Part shown: piece after piece, positions 35,610 through 47,894 of the stretch
Layout of the letters: each line of letters starts with the position of its first letter
Position numbering within the stretch: the stretch's first letter is position 1
Assembly: GCA_036874045.1 (NCBI GenBank)
Contig: JAZBRI010000011.1
Span: 12,902,501-12,966,500 of the forward strand
DNA: 64,000 bases
Source of the DNA: Cymodocea nodosa
Lineage: Eukaryota; Streptophyta; Magnoliopsida; Alismatales; Cymodoceaceae
Direction of reading: 5' to 3'
Translations under genes and position numbers: made by a program
Notes under the pieces: model-generated
Databases searched by the model: none
What the model saw: the letters and a program-made list of their open reading frames with translations, nothing else
Told to the model about the DNA's origin: nothing

Positions 35610-38600
35610 TTATCTCAGATAAGTTTTATTTAAAACATGAATACTGATAAGACCCCAGACTTTTCCTACCACATCACCAGAAACAGAATGAAATGCCCTC
35701 TTGGCGGCCAGCCTACGTGCCTCCAGAGCTACTCCATCACTCAGAAGCTGACCAATGGCTCCTAGAAGCTCTGCTTTTCCAGAAACCTGAGATGATTCAG
35801 AGAAGATGAGGTCATATCTACACAGTTTCCTTCATTTTCTTTTCCACACATATCATTCAATGAAATACTTAGGAAAGCAGTAGGAATTGATGTGCATCAA
35901 GGTATTGTTGCATACATTGCATAAACCAGATGGAGGGTTGAAGACAAGATGGACAAATAGATAGAGGTATCGTTACAAAATCCGTCTATTCATGGTGAAC
36001 ATAACTTTACCAGGTAAAAATGAACGTGTTTCTTTCCTATGTACAGAAGTAGAACTAGAACCCTATCTGAACAGTATAAGGCAAGCACCTCTTTATGAAT
36101 TATTTCATAAAATGTCGTGTACTTGGAAATCAAAAAAGAAAAGTATGTACCCCCTGGTTCTTACCTGCCAAACTGATAAAGGTTCTACCCGCAACATTTC
36201 CTTTATCATATGCGAAAAGTGACCTACATGGGGACCTAAAGGTTTAAATAGAAACTTAATACACACAAATAAAGGGAAATACAGTTAAAAATCTGTTGCT
36301 GCACAACAAAATGGTTTAGGAAATTACCCGTCAGAACAGCACAACCCCTAGCAGCAGCCTCAGATACATTGTGACCAGCTAATTTTGGCAAAAAGGAACC
36401 ACCGATCACAGCTACTGGACTAATGCTATATAAATTTTTCAGTTCACCTGCAAGAAAAATATATGAAACTTATCCATGTACCAGTGGTAGAAATCACAGC
36501 AAAGCTCAAAGCAGGATATTTCAGGATTTCTCCTAGACTGATGTTGAATTTCAAAAGAAAAAAATTCAAGATGGAACTTTTATTATGGCTGACGATATAA
36601 TATTCATATTCAATGCATGAGTGTTCTTTTCATTCTTTGATACATGTATATGAGTTTATATAAATACATGGTTGATTTCATTTGTCTTGTGACATGACAT
36701 TTATGACCTAGTCTTGAAGACACGAGTCCAATAATACATGACTTTTTTTGATTTTGCTCATTATCTTCAATCTTGTGCAAAAAAGCATGCTTAATCATGA
36801 CTGTAAAAATGTTTTCCTTTATATATTCCATGTAGTTCTTGAACATACATGCGTATTCCACCACTGTACTTGGAAATGAGTACATTATTTTTGTAGATTC
36901 CCCCTTTCAACACCAAAGCCACCAGGTAGGGTTGGGTCGAGACAACAATAGGTCTCTAGGCAAGTGAACAACCACCCACACCAACCTAGATTGGTGTTGA
37001 TGGGAAAGTGAGATTCATCCACCAAGAGCTCCCTATTTACAAGCTCAAATTGAGCCCAACACAATAGAAATTGATAGGACTATTGCCACTTCTACTTCAT
37101 ACATTCATGCACGTGTAGGGATGGGTGGTCCATAGGATATCCAATCCATATTCCAAGTCACGTGTTAAAAGTTAAGCCTATCAGCTTAAGGGAATTTTTG
37201 CAATGGAAATATATCTTCAAACGTCATTTTGCAACAAAAAAATATCTTTGCAAGTACCCACCAAGTGTATCGACTATATAAATCTTTGTGGTGGGCAAGA
37301 TCTTTTCACTTTTAGATCTCAAAAGAACACTTGGTCCCGCTCTGCACATAGCCTGTTAACATAAAGGTAAGCATAGTAAGTACACTATCACATGGAATCC
37401 TCAACTTGCATAATGCAAAATAGTTCTCCTTGACAGCAATTTTTTAATGGCACAGTGATCCTACGCCCTTGTAACCAGGAGGGCTCGAGCACAACCCCTA
37501 CCAAATTCTAATTTTCTTAAAAATGGAGGATTCTCCGTATGCCCAGCAGGGTCAAACACGAGCCTCCGATACAACCACAATGAAACACTACAAGTGGAAT
37601 TTAGTGCCTCATTCAAACCAATGCTGATAGTAGCAGCCTAATGAAAATATGATATTCCAGGTACAATCCTACGCAAGTAAATGGTTAAGTACCGGCGCAT
37701 TGTTACATGTTTGTTCTTTAACAGCACATTATGCAAATTAGAATAAACTCGCAATGTACGATACCACATAAGCAAGTTCATTAAGTACTTTCAATAAATG
37801 TGCTTAAAGAATATAAATGAAATAGAATTCAATGTGGCATTTGATGTGACACATCTTTTGACCTTTTTCCACAAAATTGTTACATTTATTTAATTATCAT
37901 CTAGTTTTACAATATATTTTTCATAGTACAAATTATGATGCTTTGTTATCAATATTTGTTTCTATTTTTTCTCTTCATCATCTAATATATAAAAAATATT
38001 AAGAAGTAAATTTTCTATGTTCTTCCGTTAGAAAACCTATAAACTCCATTTTATTGTATTTCCCAATTCATATGAAGCAATTATTTTTTGACTTCATAAT
38101 ATTCCATTCTATTTTTCAACAATCATGGTCTATAATAAAAACAATAATCATTAGTCAGTCACATAACTCATTTCCCTTGATTGATTCCTATCCAACACTA
38201 ATTATTCCATTAAATTACGATATTTTAAATAAATATATTTTTCCTTGCTCTACTTCTTTTAAAAAATGGAAGACTTGCACCTTGAAGTTGACCTACTTCC
38301 AAAGTACAAACAAGCAAATGCTAATGTAGTATTTGTGCTGATTGTATTGCAATGCATACACAAGGGCGATATTTCTCTCAATACCACTATAACTGTTATT
38401 CTTGGCATGGTATAGAATAATGAATTAGAATATTTTATGAATGTTACCATCAGTGATAATAAAACTAAATAAAAATCATGATTTTCCTGCTTAGTTACTG
38501 ACAAAAGAATAGCAAACCTCACCTTGTCAACCATCTGTAGGACAGCCTATTTATAGTCGTCGTGTAAAACATTGACAAAGTACTATTTTTCTAGTGCTAC

Positions 38601-41600
38601 ACAACACTACCATTTTCTGCTGTATGCAAACCAGAATTATAAATCTGCAAGGTGCAGAGTACGGTACCTTAGCCATTAATCTTCCAAGTTGTGGATGTCG
38701 AGGAACAATAATTGTGACCAGGTTTGGATGCACTTTCTCTAATTCTTTGTGAATCCATAGCATCACTGCAATTCAAAATTGATTGTGTCAAAAAGATTGT
38801 ACAGAATACAACAGATGCCACAACTTTATGATAATCAAATTAAGTACAACAGTGCATGTGAATAACAGTTTAACAAAGTTTTCATGTTCATATGCCACAA
38901 TGACAATCACAAAGCACTAAGCAACATATTCCTGGAAAATAAACAACAATGTATCCTGAAACTTGGGGACCAATCAAAGCAGATGGTTGAAATAGACAGA
39001 AAATAGTAAAAATGGTTATACCTCCTTCTTCACCTTGATGTATAGATGAGGCCATCCAAACTGGTCTATCAACAAGCTCTAGTTGAAGATCTTTTAGTTT
39101 TCTCTCTGTGTCAGTGGCATCAAGATTGCATGCTGACATATGAAAAGGAATAATATTGTAAATGAAGGCAGACATACCCATACCAAGCATTTCACCCATG
39201 ATGTTTTTAGTGAGGAATAATATGAAATTTCCAATGAACTTCTGGTCCAACTATTATAATTGGAATGAGGAGTCAAATCAATCATTGGTAGAGGATGAAA
39301 AAGGAAAAAAAAAAGAAATTAGGTGCCCACATAATGTGACTCCTCTAAACCTACAAACATATTTTTCCATTTCCAATTTGTGTGAACAAAAAGATGGGAG
39401 ATCTTATCCACTTAACAATAGAATACAACCTCCTATTTACAATAGTACATGAGGTTATGAGCTTGATCGATGAGAAACCTATTAGTTAGGGCCCATTAAT
39501 TTGTGGTTTTTTGAGGTGGATTTTTTTCAAATTTGATGGCATGGCATGAAAAATAGTTGTTTAATGGACTAAAGGAAAGAAAAAAGTCGTGAGTTTCTTT
39601 TATTAGTGTGACCCACTGACACAAAAAACCAAAAAAAAAAACATAAGCTCAAACAAATCGTTCCTTAACCTATAAGCAACACAGCTAGGATTCATATAAG
39701 CATCCATTTTCACACTCCCCCTTGAAGTGAAACACATAAGATGCATACCTTGAAATAACTTGAAATGGAAATAGATAGTTGTGATACATTCAAGATTAAT
39801 GGGAACGGTAACAGTTGTAGTAATAGTAGCAGAACCATGCAAACAACAGCAAACAAGCACAAATGATGGTCAATCACATTAACCATACACATCAATAAAA
39901 GTCAATTACACTGACTTTAGAGTAAGCAAACACAAACACTAATTAACTTGACTCAGTTAACACTGCATTATTCAACTTAGTCAACACACCAAAATAGATG
40001 TTCAACACTTGCAAGTTACAAACACAAGAGCACCTGCACACATAAACACAACTACGTTATTGTCTAACACAAATTTTTCATTTTTTTTTGTCATCCTCCT
40101 TTCTCCCTGTTTTCTAAATACAACCTTCTTTTTGTGATTTTCTTAATCTGACTTTGTCCACTCCACTTCCCCTTTTTCAAAAATTAATCAATGAAAAAGG
40201 ACACTAAATGTTGGATACATTCAACAGCCAACACATACATTTTTTCCTTCCTTTTCTCAACATAACATCAAAATAAGATGGATGAATGTACCCACAACCA
40301 CCTTCAACTTTTTGCTATTATTTTGCCGTCTATTTTCCTCTTTATTTTAAACAGGATTATCATCACAATCACATGTGTACACATAAACCCTTCACCCTTT
40401 TCACTGTCTTTCTTCTTCACCCTTTTTGACAGGACACAAAAAGGACTCCTAATGACATACATATTTAAAGAACAAAGGGCATGTAACATTAAACAGGATG
40501 GCAAACTCAACAGAAAAGGAAACAGCAGATGGGACACCCTTCCTCCTCTTCACCTGAAACTGAAATATTTCCTTTTGGAGAGGATTGGTAGTCCCTTTTG
40601 GCAAGCAGAAGAGATGCTCATTGAGGTGCAACATTGATTGGATTGGAGTATGGATTCCACAGTGGTCATACAATAGACAAACAGAGGCAGTTGGACTTGA
40701 TCTTCAGATCTCACAAATCACAACCATCCTTGTAAGAGAAAACCTAGAAGCCAAGAGGCCAATGAAAGGCTTTGATGGAGGAGAAACACAATCATTTTTT
40801 TTTCTTGAAGACGGAAGGTAGAGAGGGGGAAGAGGATTTGACTGCAACAAAAAATGGAGGTCTGCTTTCTGCACGCACATGACACAAGACTTAGGGATTC
40901 CATTGCCACAACAATGATGCAGTGTTTTCCTCTCTTTTTCTCTTGAAAAGTTGAATTTTAATACCAAGTAGAAATACAAAAGGTGGAGGATCTTGTTTAC
41001 CTAACAATGTAGTAAAAACTCCTATTTATAGGAGTATGCACACAAGCTTGACCAACAAGAAATCCATTACCTACAAGCAACCCACGGAGGACCCATGTAA
41101 GGATTCATTTATTCTATCCATTCACTCTAACATGCTTATTAGATAATTAATGAATAATTCATAGCAATATCAATCATTGAGGAACAATAGAGCTAGCTAT
41201 TTTTCAATAATTTGTTGACAATCCTACCACCATTTTAAAAACAAATCCACTTTAAAAACAAGCAGCGAAAATGCCAATTTAATAACTTATCACTCTACCA
41301 TAAATATGCCACATACCATACTTTAAATCACCAGCAAAAGCAATGATAAATGGAGGTGCTTGTAGCAATTGGAAATGGATTGCCTCTGTTGTATTCTATT
41401 GCATATGATAACTTAGTAAGTAAATCTTAAAAAATGGTTGGCCAGAGAATACACTAATGACTGATACAAAACAATACCATTGAGAGGATCAGTGCTAGCT
41501 TTGACAACATCAATGAAATCAAAGGCAGGGTTACTGGCAATGACCAGAGTTTGAAAGACTTCATAGACATCCGAGCATTTACCAAAGCCACTGAAATCTT

Positions 41601-43725
41601 AAAAGGAAAAAACATTTGTTGAATTAAAATAGGAAATTGTAAATCATAAGAAATCAGGTTTGAAAAATTTAAGTACATGGTACTTCATAGATAAATGTTG
41701 TTGGTAATCACAGTTAGATTGACAGATAGAAATTAAAATTAAAAAAATTTCAAATCCAGTTCCCATATCATTATATGAACTTTACAAGCTTGCAGTATAG
41801 GCTACAAGCAAAAATATTCAAACTTCTATAACAAGGTTATTCCTCATTCTTTGTCATTCTTAGAAATGACTGTATCACCTAGTGTTATCAAGGAAAAGGG
41901 TGATTTCCGGCCAGGTGAAACCTCCCATAAATGCTTGAGAGGGGAGGTGAAGGAAAAAAATTTGAAAAATATTTAAATAACATATGTAGCAAAAAAATTA
42001 ACTTAACAATTTCAATTTTAAGTAATACGAAACATGTTAAATTGTAGAAGAGCTTGAAATTTTTAAAAAAAATAGAGATTGGAGTGTTACCATTGTAATA
42101 CAATATGAGTTGGATGTTAGATGGAAGAAGAAGTTTCTTGGAGGCAAAGAGGAAAGATTTGGATTGTTGGAAGAGAATCAAACATGCTAAGAAGCTTCAA
42201 TACAAGAAGAAACTAGAGAAGTAATGACTATTGAAGCCATCAAAAGTGAAACATCATCATCAAATGAAGAAAAAGACAGATGGAGGAAAGTTGGAAAATA
42301 GAGGAAAAAGAGGATGATCGAGACTAAGAAATATTTTTCTTCTCTTATTCTAAGAAAATGAAGATTTTTTTGAAGACTATCAAGTTATTTAATTTGGTAA
42401 ACAGAAATGAGGCCTAATTCACTCTTGCCTAAAAGGTGATTGTCACAAGATGCAACCAAGACAATATTTGAGGCGACAAAAATTTGTTGTGTTTTAGCAA
42501 TCATCCCTGTTCAACCAGCACCAGCATACACAAGATATGTCATTTGTAGAGCATATGAAATGTAGAAGAATAAAGAAGGCTAATCATGTGAAGGACCATA
42601 ACAATGTAACTATTTTCAGTGTAAATCATTCACCGTAGCACCTGAGAAACTTTATCTAGAGATGAGTAATAGACGTGAGAAGACAACGCCTTATCAAGGG
42701 ACTAGAAAAAAAATAAAAGAAAAACTTGGAAGCTTTCTTGTAAAACCAGAAAATCTTATTGACTTCTTATTCATGCAACTTTTCCCTGAATAATCCATAA
42801 AGCTATCTAATGGCCATTTTGCAAGCAAGTTCAAATTTACAATTTTTTTTTCTTTATATAAACCACGTCTTTGAAACAGGAACGATTTGAAGTTGCACAT
42901 TCGGTGATAGTAAAGGAATCTAGATATTTACTGTTGTCAACATGACAAGTTCTGACAAGTTGCAGAATGCGCTTCTAATCTGTATATGAAATATACAACG
43001 TTGGCTTGATTCGTCGTCATAAAACAATACTTACCCCCTTCTGAACAGCTGATAGGATGAGATTAGGCCAAAGCTCACTTTCAATCAAAAAGATCGCACT
43101 TGGATCCCAGTGCTCAATAAAACGACCCACGGCTTGAGGAGTATCAACCGGCGCAAACTGCAGTGACTCATCAGATCGATCAGACAAAAAAATGTCCAGA
43201 CAAACATACAATGCAAGCCAAAAGAAGGAATCCTGACTTCGACCCAGCTAGCATTCGCACCTGATGTATGACCCCCTCCGGGAGCTGACTATCTACAACC
43301 TCACTGCAACCGCCAATCAAAGCCAGCAAGCTGTAAGCCAAAGAATCACACTCTGACAAGGGAACAAGTGTTTATCATGCTACTTACAAGGCGGAGGCGG
43401 TGCTGGTGGTCATGAGGATGGTGAAGCCAGAAGGTGAACGATGGAGATGCTGTTGGAGGAGGCAGTGCCGGATGAGTGGGATTACGGACAGACCTTCTCC
43501 CAGTGAGACGGCGTGGAACCAGAGAAGAGGTCGGTTCTGGGGGCGAGGGGAGGAGGGGTGGCCAAGCCGCTCCAGCCACCGGACAGGGTGCTCGAGACCG
43601 CGCAGCCTCCTCCAGTGGAGGAAGAGGGTGATCATCGGGGACAAGCCCGTCGTCAGCGCCCTGTAGACGCGGTACGCCGTCCGACCGGCTTGCTCTCTCG
43701 GCCCACACCAGGAAGCAACGTTCAT
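35610..43725 (-). CDS. KDTA: KDTA, 3-deoxy-D-manno-octulosonate (KDO) transferase
   Basis: KDTA is the plant counterpart of bacterial WaaA (GT30 family), which moves KDO from CMP-KDO to a lipid A precursor. The Arabidopsis protein is reported in mitochondria. Eleven exons keep phase: 43725-43388, 43303-43261, 43157-43035, 41597-41478, 41395-41317, 39132-39022, 38765-38668, 37352-37262, 36447-36328, 36235-36165 and 35786-35610, giving 456 residues, near the Arabidopsis 447. The acceptor side has WRRLRGLEHPVRW and WFHAVSLGEG, with the conserved Glu. Later come IFLIESELWPNL, NARMSMKS, RPVWMASSIHQGEE, IIVPRHPQL and VIGGSFLPKLAGHNVSEA, the family GGS-LAGHN block. All exons are open and splice sites are canonical, so it looks functional. 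Exon 1 is GC-rich. The start is the first Met before the conserved YRVYRAL segment. Confidence 0.95.
36895..37215. repeat. Probable LTR-type repeat fragment in a KDTA intron
   Basis: Between the exons at 37352-37262 and 36447-36328, the sequence holds 'aaaagttaagcctatcagct', 'agctccctatttacaagctc' and 'ggtagggttgggtcgagac'. These phrases look like pieces of dispersed plant LTR repeats (promoter-like and leader-like parts). No coding part is present and boundaries are vague. Confidence 0.35.
39372..41127 (-). mobile_element. Coding-poor LTR element (TRIM/LARD-like, copia style) in KDTA intron 5
   Basis: Two related end segments lie at about 39372-39715 and 40965-41127. They share 'ggagatctt/ggaggatctt', 'ctcctattta' and 'aayctataagcaac'-type phrases in the same order. 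Inside the right copy's inner edge is 'taataccaag', which on the minus strand reads CTTGGTATTA, like an initiator-tRNA-Met primer site. Next to the left copy's inner edge is 'ctcccccttgaa', on the minus strand a purine tract. So it has LTR, primer site, non-coding inside, purine tract, LTR. I see no gag or pol. The left end segment looks longer because of later insertion. The ends are clearly diverged, so it is old, and it is probably dead. Confidence 0.55.
41880..42510. repeat. Possible decayed dispersed repeat in a KDTA intron
   Basis: The left edge reads 'agtgttatcaagg' and the right part has 'gcctaaaaggtgattgtcac' and 'tttgaggcgac'. This looks like the 'TTATCAAGGCG...CGCCT' repeats seen elsewhere in plant introns, and resembles the patch in the DCAF1 intron in inverted sense. 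Assignment is weak. Confidence 0.3.
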
Positions 43726-44147
43726 GGCGTTGGGCTATCGGGGAGCAAAGTCGCGCCTGCAACTCCGAATTCTCTATTCATCTCTAATTTTAGGGTTGGC
43801 ATTTCGTCACACCTAATTAACAATGTTCTTTTCTTTTTTTTCGTAATTATCACAAACCTATTTAATTTTCACATTCATTTTCATAACCAAATCATTCGTT
43901 CATTTTAATAAGTATCAAATTTCAAATTAAGTTATAATAATAATAATATGCATATCCTACAATTATTGTCCTTATTTTCAAATAACCACATGCAAAATAA
44001 ATAAGTTTTTCCTAATCGATAATAAACTTTTATGTTATGCATAACAATCATGAATTCCTTATATATGCAATAATATCAATAAATATGCATCATTCTCTAA
44101 CTTATAAAAGTATCACAAATAGTTGCATAAATACATAATTATGTCGT

Positions 44148-44233
44148 AACCAAAATAAAGGTGCAATGAATACTCTTATTATGAGTTTAAAACCAAAATA
44201 AAGGTGCAATGAATACTCTTATTATGAGTTTAA
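44148..44233. repeat. Perfect 43-bp tandem duplication
   Basis: Two identical 43-base units, 44148-44190 and 44191-44233, each start 'aaccaaaataaaggtgcaat' and end 'attatgagtttaa'. They show no difference, so the duplication is recent. Confidence 0.95.
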
Positions 44234-44523
44234 AATCAAGTTTATTCGAAGTCAAGTTTCAAGGACTTTCAAACCATATGAGGTCTAAAAGTCTAGAATT
44301 TATTGACTTTTATGTTAGAACCCTTATGTTTTGATAACGTAAAAATTTATGTAAGATATTAAAATATATTTCACAGGTATGACTGAAGAATTCGTTAAAT
44401 TAACATAACTCAACGTGTAAATACAAATGAACAATTTATTGAGTTACAAGCTTAAAGGCAAGGTAACTCGTTTAATTAACACAACTCAACATATTCTTAA
44501 AAAGCCAAACATAAGTCACATGT

Positions 44524-44770
44524 CTAACTTAAAGAATCACGTGACAAGCATAAAAGGATAATTGTTCAAATTTTTTAGATAGTTACAAAATAATTGTTCA
44601 AGTTTTTAAAGGATTTTAAGCAAACTATCTGAAACTAAAAAAAATTACATGCAGAACTTAAAGAATCACGTGACAAGCATAAAAGGATAATTATTTGAGT
44701 TTTTTAGAAAATTACAGAATAACTATTCAAGTTTTTAAGATAGTTTCAAGACAATTGGTTAGATTTTCAA
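44524..44770. repeat. Imperfect ~131-bp tandem repeat with TCACGTGA
   Basis: Two units share 'cttaaagaatcacgtgacaa' (from about 44528 and about 44659) and the following 'gcataaaaggataatt', then 'ttcaagtttttaa'. Each carries the palindrome TCACGTGA. Just upstream (44390-44500) 'aattaacayaactcaac' also occurs twice, so the whole block is repeat-rich. Confidence 0.75.
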
Positions 44771-46522
44771 AAGGTTTCAATAATACAATATATTTAAATT
44801 ATACTAAATGATAACTTACTATATTTAGGACTGACTATTCAGTAAGTACAAAAGGACAAATAACATTAAAAGAAATATGATTGTTATAACTATTGGTATA
44901 TATATGATAAATAAGTGAAAGAGAAAAATAACGAATATCATATAATTGAAGTAATATAGATTTAGCATATGCAATATTGAAGAATTTGCAAGCACATACA
45001 ATTGAAAAAGCTCTCTACTCACAAAATTTGATCTAAAACATTAAGTTGTTGGTTTGTAAGTTTATACCTAAAAAAACTATCAGTTAAGAGCTTGTATCTA
45101 AAAGCTCAAAGTGTTGGTTGTTGAACTTTTATCTAAAAATTTAAAAGGTTAGTTTTTGCTTTGACCTGAAAGTAAATGTTGTAAGCAGTAAAATAATTAG
45201 TGAAGCCTAAGCTAAGTCTTGCAGGTAGACTAGTCATTAGCGATGAACCACCTAAAATTGTCTTATGTAATTTTATTTCTTGTTTTATCTCTATTCTGTT
45301 TTAAATAGTCTTAGTATATAATATATACACTTCATTAAAATTAAATTAAGTAAAATTATAGTTAAAAATACATATACTCACCATTCACCCTTTATTAAGT
45401 AAATTCATATGATTAACATTTTATACATTTAAGCTGGATTTTAACTGCTTAATATGGTTGTTCTCTCTTCCGATAGGTGTATGAGACCTAGATTCTTTTA
45501 TTACCCATATTCCGCACTGGGGGAGTCTTGTTGAGCATCATGCATGTCTTTAAAAAAGTATGGTAACGCGTACGATTATGATTTCTATCGATCGAGATCT
45601 ACCACCAGCAATGTTTCTTGCAGGAATTTTCCTGTGTGCGATGTATAGATCAGTGACCAAACAAAGAGAAAAAAATTTATTCCTTCAAATGTCATCGTAG
45701 CAAGCAGTCAGCAAATGATAAAAAAAGTAAAACATAAGCTAACAAGTTTCTTAGGATATGTTTGTTTGTAAAGTGTGTAATCCTGCTTCGTCCATGTACG
45801 TGGAGTTTGCACTCTACACAAAACTTTTCATTGACTAACTTTCCACTGAAATGATAAAGAAGAGAGAGAGAGCTACGTTTGTGAAATACATTGTAGCTCT
45901 TCAAAGTTAAATGTGACATTCTGATATTATCATTGATGTAAAAAAAGATTACATTACATTACATTTCATTTCAACGATAATAACGGCCATTCCATGTCAG
46001 TTTGGTTAGTGTTAATGCTGCAAATATCAGTTAATGTTAAGTATTAACTGTATTATCAAGTGACAGACAATTGACGATTCGGGTGGTGGGGACTTTCTCG
46101 GAAGAGTCCGGTTGAGGTTTTCAAGGATTTTCTGAACATTTCACAAGAGTTACATTTGGAAAATGCCGACTAGTCTTTGCTTTTGTATCTGTGGTAGATG
46201 ACGGTAACGTGCACAACACACTCCCCTTATAACACTTGAATGCTACAATAAAATAAGTCTAACTAACTCCCTTCTATTTATTTGATGAAGTTGTGGTGTT
46301 TGTTTACTAGATCTTCAATTTCAGTAGCCATGGTCATGGAGACATAAAATTGGATGAAAGCAAAGGACGGCTTAATTTCTCTTTTAACGAAGTAATTTGA
46401 AGTTGATAACTTTATACGTATTGAAGCTGGGTAAATATATAACTCGATAACAAAATAATTTGATTAAATTATGGTGTAAAAGGACGATGAAGTAGGATTT
46501 TGGTAATTTTAACGTTAAGGAG

Positions 46523-47036
46523 GTGTTTGTGCATTTGTAGAAATAAAATAAAGAAATATCATAGAAAATGATGAAAAAGAAAGTGATAAAAATAACGAAA
46601 AATTAGTAAAAAATGTACAGAATAAAAAAATAATAAAATTTAAAATACGTGTATTTGTATAAAGAATAGAAAATAATTAAAAATCATAAAATGTAAAATA
46701 ATATATTTATTCATAAAATAAAAAATATTGTAATTGATAAATTAAATATTTTTTGTATTTATCTATAAGACAAAGAATAATAAAATAGAGTCATTTATGA
46801 TAATAATTACAACATAAAATATGATTCACATATCTTTATTGTTTTACACATTTCTATTTTTATTTTTTTATCAAAATTATATGCTATTAATATATATTTT
46901 GTAATAATTCATATTTTCTATTATTTTATTTTTCATCAGTTTAAAAGATCAAAATATCAAAAAATAAAAAAAAAATTTTCTTTTATACCGAAAGGAAATG
47001 ATAAAATTCTTAAAAATTTATTTAATGCATGAACAC
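46523..47036. mobile_element. Possible MITE (about 514 bp)
   Basis: The left end 'gtgtttgtgcatt' is matched in inverse by the right end 'aatgcatgaacac' (two differences). The inside is extremely AT-rich and has no coding sense, as in many MITEs. No clear target duplication was found. Confidence 0.4.
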
Positions 47037-47370
47037 TTAAAAAATGGTGAAAATTATCTTCTTCTTCTTTTGGATATACACGTACCTTCTAAAATTCACC
47101 TCATTCTGCGGTGGTAGAGAAAAAAAAGTGAACAAAAAGCTTCAATACATGGACTTCGTTGGTGATTTGATTGCATATCTTCTCGATCTCACCAGGGAAT
47201 CGGCATGATTTGATGATCGTGAATGTGATGTAGAATATTGTTACGTACATGTATTTTTGCTCGTATTTATTTATACAATATTACGAACGCATTCTGCATG
47301 GATACACGAGCGTCAAAGACGTACGTGAATATAGACATCGGACGAGAAGGTAACAGGACACCGGCGCCGA

Positions 47371-47829
47371 TCAGTTCCGAGCGAGCGGGACGTGCGGCGC
47401 CGTCGAGTAGCACCGGCCGCACCGAGGGCAAGGGATGACGACGGAATCCACCACCACGTCGGTGGTCTTGCAGGACGAGGACATGCTGAAGAGCCAAAGC
47501 CACCGGATCCCTCCCAAGCTCGTCCTCCTCCTCCTTCCGGCCGCGGGCATTCTGGCCGGCGACATCAACGACGTGGTCCCGGGGTCGGAGCACTTGATGA
47601 GAGCCGCAGTGAACGGGTCCCAGGCGAGGTACTGATTGGGCTTGGGCTTGAGCGGTGGAGGGAGAGGTAAGCCGGTAGTTGGACTGGTACTACGGTTGCT
47701 GCGGGTTTCTGCTGTCTTCGGGACACCCGGCTGCTCCTCCCACGAGAAGGGAATGGACGCCATGGAGACGTTGAAAGGGCGGTGCTTGTGTTGTTTCTTA
47801 CGATCCGAACAAGGAGACGCCATGGCCAT
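47371..47829 (-). CDS. Small DUF688-type protein of unknown function
   Basis: A single-exon frame of 152 residues with strong GC bias. The N-terminal region has the plant motif SIPFSWEEQPGVPK (about residues 25-38), typical of DUF688-type proteins, followed by Pro-rich sequence (GLPLPPPLKPKP). A basic stretch (AGRRRRTSLGG) and a conserved-looking CPRCGRCYS close to the C terminus follow. No signal peptide is evident. A second in-frame Met two codons downstream is an equal candidate start. Function is unknown to me; the family name rests on the SWEEQPG motif alone. The gene points away from FANCM and shares its upstream region. Confidence 0.72.
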   Translation of the reverse strand: MAMASPCSDRKKQHKHRPFNVSMASIPFSWEEQPGVPKTAETRSNRSTSPTTGLPLPPPLKPKPNQYLAWDPFTAALIKCSDPGTTSLMSPARMPAAGRRRRTSLGGIRWLWLFSMSSSCKTTDVVVDSVVIPCPRCGRCYSTAPHVPLARN

Positions 47830-47859
47830 TCAGGGTAGAAGGGCGGGGAAGGAAGGAAG

Positions 47860-47894
47860 AGGAGGAGGAGGAGGAGGAGGAGGAGGAGGAGGAG
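47860..47894. repeat. (GGA)n microsatellite before the DUF688 gene
   Basis: About eleven GGA units, which read as TCC repeats on the transcript strand, 31 bases before the start codon. They are probably in the 5' UTR or core promoter. Confidence 0.9.

Larger units (their letters stand above)
43726..47370. other. Gene-free stretch upstream of KDTA, with tandem repeats
   Basis: The first bases hold the KDTA promoter and 5' UTR. Beyond that the DNA is AT-rich, with the two tandem duplications and the MITE-like segment listed separately. I see no gene or protein relic. The high end borders the DUF688 gene's 3' side. Confidence 0.5.

Noticed and set aside
43400-43908. Plus-strand open frames over KDTA exon 1
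   Set aside because: GC-rich first exons leave all frames open. The minus strand matches KDTA throughout.
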